Below, piece by piece: positions 1 to 5,584 of a DNA stretch of 11,340 nt; the first letter of the stretch is position 1; each line of letters begins with the position of its first letter. Below the pieces are notes generated by a model that had not been told where the DNA came from, ran no database searches, and saw nothing but the letters and a program-made list of their open reading frames with translations. This DNA comes from Chryseobacterium gleum (GTDB lineage: Bacteria > Bacteroidota > Bacteroidia > Flavobacteriales_D > Crocinitomicaceae): positions 1 through 11,340 of the forward strand of contig CALPUT020000046.1 of assembly GCA_943326825.2 (NCBI GenBank), read 5' to 3'. A program made the translations under genes and the position numbers.

Positions 1-1425
1 AAAATCATTTGAAAGCGTTAATCCCAAATCTTTTCCAATTATCAGCATTTGTTCTAAAGCGGCTTCAAATTCGTTTGGAATTGTGCCTTCTAGAATTGCA
101 TCTTTTATCGTTGTTTTGATAACACCTATTTCGTTACAAGGTTTTAAATTAAATGCTTTCATGATTATTTCGCCAGAAACTGGTGGTTGGAAATTACGAA
201 TTTGATCCTTTTCTTCAACATCCTTTAACTTTTTGGTAACTAACTCAAAATTCTTTTTATATTTCTGAACTTTGAATTCATTCTTTGAAGTAATGTCAGC
301 ATTACATAAAGTCATTAAATCTTCAATATCGTCACCAGCTTCGAAAAGTAATCTTCTTACTGCTGAATCAGTTACATTTCCTTTTATCAACGAAATCGGA
401 CGTAAATGCAAACGAACTAATTTTTCAACGTATTTCATTTTAGCATCCAACGGAAGTTTTAAACGCTTGAAAATACGATACGTCATTCTTGCACCTAATT
501 CTTCATGTCCATGAAAAGTCCATCCAATTTCTGTGTCAAATTTCTTAGTAGGAGGTTTTGCAATATCGTGCATGATAGCAGCCCATCTCAACCACAATTT
601 ATCCGTATTTTCAGAAATGTTATCTAACACTTCCAATGTATGATAAAAATTGTCTTTATGAGATTTTCCATCGATTGTTTCTACACCTTGTAAAGCAATC
701 ATTTCAGGGAAAAACTGATGTAATAATTTAGTAGAATTCAGTAATTTAAATCCTCTTGAAGGTTCTTCTGCGAGAATGATTTTATTTAGTTCATCAATAA
801 TTCGTTCACCTGAAATGATATTTAAACGTTCAGCATTTCGTTGCAAAGCATTTAAACTTTCCGTTTCGATTTTAAATCCTAATTGAGTTGCAAATCGAAC
901 AGCTCGCATCATTCTTAAAGGATCGTCACTGTACGTTATATCTGGATCCAAAGGTGTTCTGATGATTCCTTTTTCTAAATCATCTAAACCATTAAAAGGA
1001 TCGATTATTTCTCCATAATTATCTTGATGCAAGCTTAAAGCCAAAGCATTTATGGTGAAATCACGTCTATTTTGATCGTCTGCTAACGTTCCATTTTCGA
1101 CAATTGGTTTTCTTGAATCTCGTCTATAAGATTCTTTTCTCGCTCCAACAAATTCTACATCTAAATCTTTGTATTTGAATTGTGCTGTACCAAAATTTTC
1201 AAAAACAGAAACTTTACTAACTCTTAATCTTGTAGCAATTTCTTTTGCTAAGTCTAAACCATTACCAACTACAACAATATCAATATCCTTAGAAGGTCTT
1301 TCTAAAAGTAAATCTCTAACAAATCCACCAATTACATAAGCTTGTAAATTGTTTTCTGTAACAACTTGAGAAGCAACTTTAAAAACGGGATGTTTAAGGT
1401 ATGAAGCGTAATTTTTCGTTTTCAT
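1..1425 (-). CDS. cca: CCA-adding tRNA nucleotidyltransferase with HD domain (3' end cut by window)
   Basis: This cytoplasmic enzyme adds or repairs the universal CCA tail of tRNA, using CTP and ATP without a template. The frame is open for 475 codons from the ATG at 1425 to the window edge; the stop lies outside, but the family is about this long, so only a few residues are probably missing. Visible motifs are GGFVRD (33-38) and the metal-binding DID (47-49) of the nucleotidyltransferase core, RRDFTINA (120-127), the DDPLRMMRA segment that starts the RNA-binding part, EPSRGF typical of class II enzymes, and an HD phosphohydrolase domain with MHDIAKP (His286-Asp287). The first in-frame ATG is used; it sits just inside a promoter-like box, so the mRNA may be leaderless. 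It is transcribed divergently from dapF. I read the family with high confidence. Whether it adds CCA alone or shares the job with a second enzyme cannot be seen here. Confidence 0.95.
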   Translation of the reverse strand, partial: MKTKNYASYLKHPVFKVASQVVTENNLQAYVIGGFVRDLLLERPSKDIDIVVVGNGLDLAKEIATRLRVSKVSVFENFGTAQFKYKDLDVEFVGARKESYRRDSRKPIVENGTLADDQNRRDFTINALALSLHQDNYGEIIDPFNGLDDLEKGIIRTPLDPDITYSDDPLRMMRAVRFATQLGFKIETESLNALQRNAERLNIISGERIIDELNKIILAEEPSRGFKLLNSTKLLHQFFPEMIALQGVETIDGKSHKDNFYHTLEVLDNISENTDKLWLRWAAIMHDIAKPPTKKFDTEIGWTFHGHEELGARMTYRIFKRLKLPLDAKMKYVEKLVRLHLRPISLIKGNVTDSAVRRLLFEAGDDIEDLMTLCNADITSKNEFKVQKYKKNFELVTKKLKDVEEKDQIRNFQPPVSGEIIMKAFNLKPCNEIGVIKTTIKDAILEGTIPNEFEAALEQMLIIGKDLGLTLSNDF

Positions 1426-1432
1426 AATCGTG

Positions 1433-1440
1433 CAAAGGTA
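1433..1440 (-). promoter_or_regulatory. Candidate -7 box for cca (TACCTTTG)
   Basis: Read on the minus strand, this octamer is TACCTTTG, an exact match to the TAnnTTTG -7 element described for the primary sigma factor of Bacteroides and Flavobacterium. Only 7 nt separate it from the cca ATG, so transcription would start at or next to the start codon. I see no clear TTG -33 element at 17-23 nt upstream, which lowers confidence. Confidence 0.5.
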
Positions 1441-1509
1441 GTCTTTTAGATAAAAAATTGAAGAAAATAGACTTGAAAGTTGATAATTAAAAGTGAATAG
1501 TACGCTAAA

Positions 1510-1543
1510 TTGAACTCTTTTTTCAATTTTCTAGGTATTTTTG
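1510..1543 (+). promoter_or_regulatory. Candidate promoter of the dapF operon (TTG-N23-TATTTTTG)
   Basis: A TTG at 1510-1512 and TATTTTTG at 1536-1543 are 23 nt apart, matching the Bacteroidota promoter pattern TTG-N17-23-TAnnTTTG. The -7 box ends 13 nt before the dapF ATG at 1557, which would give a leader of only a few nucleotides. This is the only good match in the cca-dapF gap on the plus strand, so it probably drives the whole five-gene operon. Confidence 0.6.
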
Positions 1544-1556
1544 CCAAAAACTCGGA

Positions 1557-2339
1557 ATGAAAATCTATTTCTCAAAATATCAAGGTACAGGCAATGATTT
1601 TGTAATGTTAGATAATCTGAATGGAGATTATGATGGACTTACAATTGAACAAATTCAAAAAGTGTGTGACCGAAGATTTGGTATTGGAGCCGATGGTCTG
1701 ATAAAAATCAACAGGTCAGATATAGCCGATTTTGAAGTAGATTATTATAATTCTGATGGATCAAAAAGCTTTTGTGGGAATGGTGCGAGAAGTGCTGTTG
1801 CATTTGCTGAAACATTAGGGATTAATGTTCAAAATACAACTTTTGATGCGATTGATGGATTACATAATGCTTCTAAAACATCTGAAATAGTTGCTTTAGA
1901 AATGAAAGATATTACTTCAATTGAAAAACTTGATTCGGATTACATTTTAAATACTGGTTCACCACACTACATTCAATTTATTGAAGATATTCAATCGAAA
2001 GATATTGTTCAATTTGGAAAAGAAATACGTTATTCTGATCGTTTTAAAACAGATGGAATCAATGTTAATTTAGTTCAATCGACTTCTGCTTTTGATTTGA
2101 TTGTAAATACTTATGAAAGAGGCGTAGAAGATGAAACTTTATCCTGTGGTACAGGTGTGACAGCTGCTGTTTTAGCATATGCATTTAATTCAGGACTAAA
2201 TAATCAAAACACTGTCAATGTTAAAGTTAAGGGTGGTAACTTAAAAGTTTCATTTAATCGAATAAATCATTCAGAATTTAAATCAATTCAATTAATTGGT
2301 CCAGCTGAATTTGTTTTTAAAGGTGAAATGAATGTATAG
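1557..2339 (+). CDS. dapF: Diaminopimelate epimerase
   Basis: DapF converts LL-diaminopimelate to the meso form, which feeds both lysine synthesis and the peptidoglycan stem peptide; it is cytoplasmic and cofactor-free. At 260 residues it is a normal length for the family. The N-terminal KYQGTGNDFVMLDN signature is present, and the two catalytic cysteines that act as base and acid are clear: Cys73 in SFCGNGAR and Cys197 in LSCGTGVTA. RFGIGADG (40-47) is also conserved. The start is supported by the family N-terminus (MKIYFSKYQG). It is the first gene of a tight operon, and its last 8 nt overlap the next gene. With mltG three genes on, it gives the operon a cell-wall theme. Nothing is missing or odd in the protein. 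Confidence 0.97.
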   Translation: MKIYFSKYQGTGNDFVMLDNLNGDYDGLTIEQIQKVCDRRFGIGADGLIKINRSDIADFEVDYYNSDGSKSFCGNGARSAVAFAETLGINVQNTTFDAIDGLHNASKTSEIVALEMKDITSIEKLDSDYILNTGSPHYIQFIEDIQSKDIVQFGKEIRYSDRFKTDGINVNLVQSTSAFDLIVNTYERGVEDETLSCGTGVTAAVLAYAFNSGLNNQNTVNVKVKGGNLKVSFNRINHSEFKSIQLIGPAEFVFKGEMNV

Positions 2340-2865
2340 TTTTCAATTTGATAATAGTATCATCTTAAATTCAATTTCTGAATTCAAAACTGATTTTAAT
2401 AAAGGTTTGTTTTTATGGGTAATACATGCGAATAAAATCCCACCTCATATAGGGATTTCACTCGATGGAATTTATTTTAGTCTAAAGGTTAATGGTAAAG
2501 ACGATGGAATTGAATTGGCTAAAATCAATAAAATAATTGAAGCCAAAAAAATAGGGACTTTTATCGTTGAAATAAATCAAGAAGTAGAAATTAATGATTT
2601 AAAACTTTGTTTTTCAAAGCATAATAAAGTTGTTTCAAATCATACTACTTGTTTAACTCCAATTCAAGATGTTTTAAAATTGGATGGAGAAAAACTTATA
2701 TTATCAGAATTGTTAAATAAAATTCAACTAAACGATTCATTAGGCAAAGTTTTTAGTTTAAATTTGGAAAGCGATTTCAATGGAATTTTAGCTTATGGTA
2801 AAGCAGAAATTGAAAATCGTCTGAAACTGTTAGAGAATGTTAAGAGGAACAAAAGTATACAATAG
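2332..2865 (+). CDS. Conserved-looking protein of unknown function, possible permuted papain-like fold
   Basis: I do not recognise a named family. The 177-residue protein has no signal peptide or membrane helix and should be cytoplasmic. It begins 8 nt inside dapF in another frame and ends 29 nt inside the acetyltransferase gene, so its translation is probably coupled to both. The most structured part is residues 28-60, where WVIHANKIPPHIGIS leads into alternating hydrophobic strands. A second marked segment is NHTTCLTPIQDVL (103-115), with Cys107 at the start of a likely helix. An early His (His39) just before a beta strand and a late Cys opening a helix is the order seen in circularly permuted NlpC/P60-like folds (LRAT, YiiX). 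This is inference from pattern alone; it could equally be a structural or binding protein. Codon and base use match its neighbours, so I see no sign of recent transfer. Confidence 0.85.
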   Translation: MYSFQFDNSIILNSISEFKTDFNKGLFLWVIHANKIPPHIGISLDGIYFSLKVNGKDDGIELAKINKIIEAKKIGTFIVEINQEVEINDLKLCFSKHNKVVSNHTTCLTPIQDVLKLDGEKLILSELLNKIQLNDSLGKVFSLNLESDFNGILAYGKAEIENRLKLLENVKRNKSIQ

Positions 2866-3358
2866 AACAGTTGAACCAAGCGATGCGACTAAGTTATTGC
2901 TTTGGGAGAATGCTATTTCTAATTGGAGAGTTTCCGATACTGAAGTTCCATTTTCAATGCACGATATTCAAACTTACATTGAAAATCAACATAATATCCG
3001 AGCAACTGGTCAATTACGTTTTATAATTTGTAAAATAGAATCAGATGAACCAATCGGTGCTATTGATTTGTATGATGCTAATTTTAAACACGGTAGAGCA
3101 GGAGTTGGAATATTAATAGGTGAGGAGACAGAACGTTCAAACGGTTATGCAGCTGAAAGTTTAGAGTTATTAAAAGAATATTCAGAAGTCGTTTTAGGAT
3201 TTCATTTATTGCATTGTTCCATTCATGCAGATAATGAATCTAGTATTCGGTTATTTGAAAAGTGTGGATTTGAAAAAGTAGGCATTCGAAAAGAATGGTT
3301 TTTAGAAAAAGGAAAAAGAATTGACGAAATAATATATCAGTTATGTTTAAAAAAATAG
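2837..3358 (+). CDS. GNAT-family N-acetyltransferase (RimJ/RimL/SpeG-like)
   Basis: This 173-residue protein fits the Acetyltransf_3 branch of the GNAT superfamily, which moves an acetyl group from acetyl-CoA to an amine. The start (LRGTKVYNRTVEPSDA) gives the usual first strand with an R-x-x-x-x-D pattern. The acetyl-CoA loop is ERSNGYAAESL (98-108), the R-x-x-G-x-A form of the pyrophosphate-binding motif. NESSIRLFEKCGFEKVGIRKE (133-153) is the typical C-terminal helix and strand where CoA packs. The substrate cannot be read from sequence: protein N-termini, polyamines and sugar amines are all used by relatives. It overlaps the gene before it by 29 nt and mltG by 16 nt. GNAT genes beside dapF and mltG are, as far as I recall, common in Flavobacteriales, so a cell-wall or housekeeping substrate is plausible but unproven. 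Confidence 0.9.
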   Translation: MLRGTKVYNRTVEPSDATKLLLWENAISNWRVSDTEVPFSMHDIQTYIENQHNIRATGQLRFIICKIESDEPIGAIDLYDANFKHGRAGVGILIGEETERSNGYAAESLELLKEYSEVVLGFHLLHCSIHADNESSIRLFEKCGFEKVGIRKEWFLEKGKRIDEIIYQLCLKK

Positions 3359-4413
3359 CAATTGGGGTAGCAATTTTAGGAATCGTAGGTATTGCCTTGA
3401 CGTATGATAAAATTGGAGTGTTTTTAGATGGTAGAAAATCAACACTAAATGAAGGAGAAATTGAGTTTTTATATAATAACGCAGGTGGATTAGAAGGATT
3501 AGCGAATTTGTTAGAAGAAAAGAAAATCATTGATAACAAAGATGCTTTTTTAAATGTTGGAAATTATAAAAATCTAACAAAAGAACGTTTAGCTGCTGGG
3601 AAATATATTATTGCTCCTGGAGAATCATACCGTAACTTATTGAATGGTTTCACAATCAATGGAAATGGTAATGGAAATGCAGAAGTTGAAGTAGATGTTA
3701 CTTTTAATAATTGCAAAGATATTTATCAATTGGCTGGAAAAGTTTCAAAATGCATCATGTTAGACAGCACGAAATTAGTTGATTACATTGCAAATGGATC
3801 GACTCTTAGCAAATTTGGATTCACATTAGAACAAATTCCAGCGTTATTTTTACCGAATACCTATAAAATGTATTACGATACAGATGAAGCTCAGTTTGTA
3901 GATAAAATGGCTTCTGAATTTAAAAACTTTTGGAATGAAGAAAGAACTGCTAAAATCAAGAAAATTGGTCTTGAAACTCCTTCTCAAGTAGTTACTTTAG
4001 CGAGTATAGTTTATTCTGAACAATCAAAAAATGCTGACGAATGGCCAATCATTGCAGGTTTATACTTGAATAGAATTAATCAAGGAATTAAAATGCAATC
4101 AGATCCAACATTTAAGTTCTGTTGGGGCGACAAATTAGTTGGTGTTCAACGTTTATTAGCAGTACATAGAGAAATCGATTGTCCTTATAATACATATAAA
4201 ATCAATGGTTTACCTCCAGGTCCAATTTATATACCAGCAACTGCAGTTGTTGATGCTTGTTTAAACCGTTCTGATGTTGATTACATTTATATGTGTGCAA
4301 AACCAGATTATTCAGGAAGACATAATTTTGCTATTTCAGGAGCAGAACATACACGTAATGCAACTGTTTTTCAAAATTGGTTGGCTAATGAATTAAAAAA
4401 TCAAGGTAACTAA
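3343..4413 (+). CDS. mltG: Endolytic peptidoglycan transglycosylase MltG (YceG-like)
   Basis: MltG is an inner-membrane lytic transglycosylase that cuts nascent glycan strands and so sets their length. The 356-residue protein has one N-terminal membrane anchor (about residues 4-21, after MFKK) with the rest in the periplasm. A LysM-like stretch (about 40-105, with LAAGKYIIAPGESYRNLL) precedes the YceG catalytic domain. In the active-site segment LASIVYSEQ (219-227), Glu226 aligns with the catalytic glutamate of E. coli MltG; the preceding E of the usual VEKE is Tyr here. Further family marks are YLNRINQGIKMQSDPT (241-256) and YNTYKINGLPPGPI (282-295). The start lies 16 nt inside the acetyltransferase gene, and the stop TAA shares its last A with the next ATG. 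Identification is firm. Confidence 0.95.
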   Translation: MFKKIAIGVAILGIVGIALTYDKIGVFLDGRKSTLNEGEIEFLYNNAGGLEGLANLLEEKKIIDNKDAFLNVGNYKNLTKERLAAGKYIIAPGESYRNLLNGFTINGNGNGNAEVEVDVTFNNCKDIYQLAGKVSKCIMLDSTKLVDYIANGSTLSKFGFTLEQIPALFLPNTYKMYYDTDEAQFVDKMASEFKNFWNEERTAKIKKIGLETPSQVVTLASIVYSEQSKNADEWPIIAGLYLNRINQGIKMQSDPTFKFCWGDKLVGVQRLLAVHREIDCPYNTYKINGLPPGPIYIPATAVVDACLNRSDVDYIYMCAKPDYSGRHNFAISGAEHTRNATVFQNWLANELKNQGN

Positions 4414-5414
4414 TGACTATTCAGCGTAGAACTTTTTTTAAGTGGGGATTAACAGGAATTGCTTTAAGTCTTTTTAAACCAGCTAAAGCAACTGAATATG
4501 TTGATCAAACGATTAACATGGATGTAAAACCGGTTGGCCCAATTGTAATTTCTACATGGAATCATGGTTTGACTGCCAATAAAGCTGCTTGGGAAGTTCT
4601 TTCGAAAGGAGGAAAATCGTTAGATGCTGTTGAACAAGCAGCAAGAATTACTGAATCGGATGTGAAAAACAGAAGTGTAGGAATAGGTGGCATGCCTGAT
4701 CGAGATGGACATGTTACGTTAGATGCTTGTCTCATGGATGAAAATTCTAGATGTGGTTCAGTTGCATTTTTAGAAGGAATTGCACATCCAATTTCTGTAG
4801 CTCGCAAAATTATGGAATCGACTCAACACGTAATGTTAGTTGGTGAAGGAGCAAAACAATTTGCAATTCAACATGGTTTTGATAGAATTAAAACACCTCT
4901 TCCTGAAGTGAAAGAAGAATGGAAGAAATGGAAAGCAGAAAATAAAGATTTATTCAAGAAACCAGAAATCAACCACGAAAACCACGATACAATAGGAATT
5001 ATAGCTCTAGATGCTGACGGAAATTTAAGCGGTGCTTGTACAACTAGTGGTTGGGCATATAAATTACCAGGAAGAGTAGGAGATTCACCAATTATTGGAG
5101 CAGGTTTATTTGTTGACAATGAAGTAGGTGCTGCTGTAGCAACTGGCTTAGGTGAAGCAATTATTCGTGTAGCAGGAAGTCATACCGTAGTAGAATTGAT
5201 GCGGCAAGGATTTTCTCCACAAGAAGCTTGTCAAAAAGCAGTTGAGCGAATAATTTCAAAACATAAAGACATGACAGGTTTACAATGTGGATTTTTAGCA
5301 TTGGATAAATTTGGTAATGTTGGTGCTTATTCATCTTATAATGGTTTTAATTACGCTAAAAAAACACATAAAGAAGAAATTTTAATCGATGCTACTTTTG
5401 ATCGAAAGTGGTAA
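4413..5414 (+). CDS. Tat-exported glycosylasparaginase (N4-(beta-N-acetylglucosaminyl)-L-asparaginase)
   Basis: This Ntn-hydrolase cleaves the bond between asparagine and the GlcNAc of N-linked glycans. It is made as an inactive precursor that cuts itself to expose a threonine. Thr193 in HDTIG (191-195) is that nucleophile, giving an alpha chain up to Asp192 and a beta chain of 141 residues. STWN (47-50) carries the Trp that binds substrate in the Flavobacterium meningosepticum enzyme. CTTSG (209-213), RVGDSPIIGAG (221-231) and the GLGE turn complete the active site. The N-terminus is a twin-arginine signal: QRRTFFKWG (4-12), a hydrophobic stretch, and AKA (24-26) as a likely cleavage site, so the folded enzyme is exported. 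It overlaps mltG by 1 nt as last gene of the operon. The HDTIG and RVGD features favour glycosylasparaginase over isoaspartyl peptidase. No catalytic residue is missing. Confidence 0.92.
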   Translation: MTIQRRTFFKWGLTGIALSLFKPAKATEYVDQTINMDVKPVGPIVISTWNHGLTANKAAWEVLSKGGKSLDAVEQAARITESDVKNRSVGIGGMPDRDGHVTLDACLMDENSRCGSVAFLEGIAHPISVARKIMESTQHVMLVGEGAKQFAIQHGFDRIKTPLPEVKEEWKKWKAENKDLFKKPEINHENHDTIGIIALDADGNLSGACTTSGWAYKLPGRVGDSPIIGAGLFVDNEVGAAVATGLGEAIIRVAGSHTVVELMRQGFSPQEACQKAVERIISKHKDMTGLQCGFLALDKFGNVGAYSSYNGFNYAKKTHKEEILIDATFDRKW

Positions 5415-5443
5415 AAAAATCTTAATTGTTTAAATGAGTTTTT

Positions 5444-5488
5444 TGCTGTGACAAAATAGCAGTAATAATTTATTGGCATAACAATTGA
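5444..5488 (+). promoter_or_regulatory. Possible sigma-54 promoter with upstream dyad, ahead of lon
   Basis: TTGGCATAACAATTGA at 5473-5488 matches the sigma-54 pattern TTGGCACG-N4-TTGC at the key GG and TTG positions and in their spacing; the CG is TA and the final C is A. About 12 nt upstream is TGACAAAATAGCA (5449-5461), inside a TGCT...AGCA dyad (5444-5461), which could be an activator site. A related TGACACAAT occurs at 5557-5565. Transcription would start near 5499, leaving a leader of about 85 nt before lon. I find no good TAnnTTTG box in this gap. The match is by eye only. Confidence 0.42.
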
Positions 5489-5512
5489 AAAACCTATATC
5501 AACAATTTAAAG

Positions 5513-5552
5513 AACAACTTTATTTATTTCTATATAAAAAAAGGTTGTTTTT
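5513..5552 (+). terminator. Hairpin with short U tract before lon: operon terminator or lon leader structure
   Basis: AACAAC (5513-5518) pairs with GTTGTT (5544-5549), extended inward by TTT with AAG including one G-U pair, around an AT-rich loop. The 3' arm runs into five T's (5548-5552). It lies about 100 nt after the glycosylasparaginase stop, so it could end the dapF operon. If the sigma-54-like promoter upstream is real, the hairpin sits in the lon leader instead and could act as an attenuator or temperature-sensitive structure. The stem is weak and AT-rich. Confidence 0.45.
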
Positions 5553-5584
5553 CGACTGACACAATGACGTACTAAGTAAGGTTT

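Noticed and set aside
272..514. 80-codon plus-strand frame
   Set aside because: It lies antisense inside the well-supported cca frame and has no family resemblance.
3240..3539. 99-codon minus-strand frame across the GNAT-mltG junction
   Set aside because: It is antisense to two clear genes, and its composition looks like the complement of their codons.
5557..5568. TGAC-N4-TGAC direct repeat just before lon, considered as a separate operator
   Set aside because: It is too short to stand alone; it is mentioned only as a possible second copy of the TGACAAAAT motif.
5577..5584. TAAGGTTT directly before the lon ATG as a -7 box
   Set aside because: It does not match TAnnTTTG (the TTTG is out of register) and has no TTG at a suitable distance.
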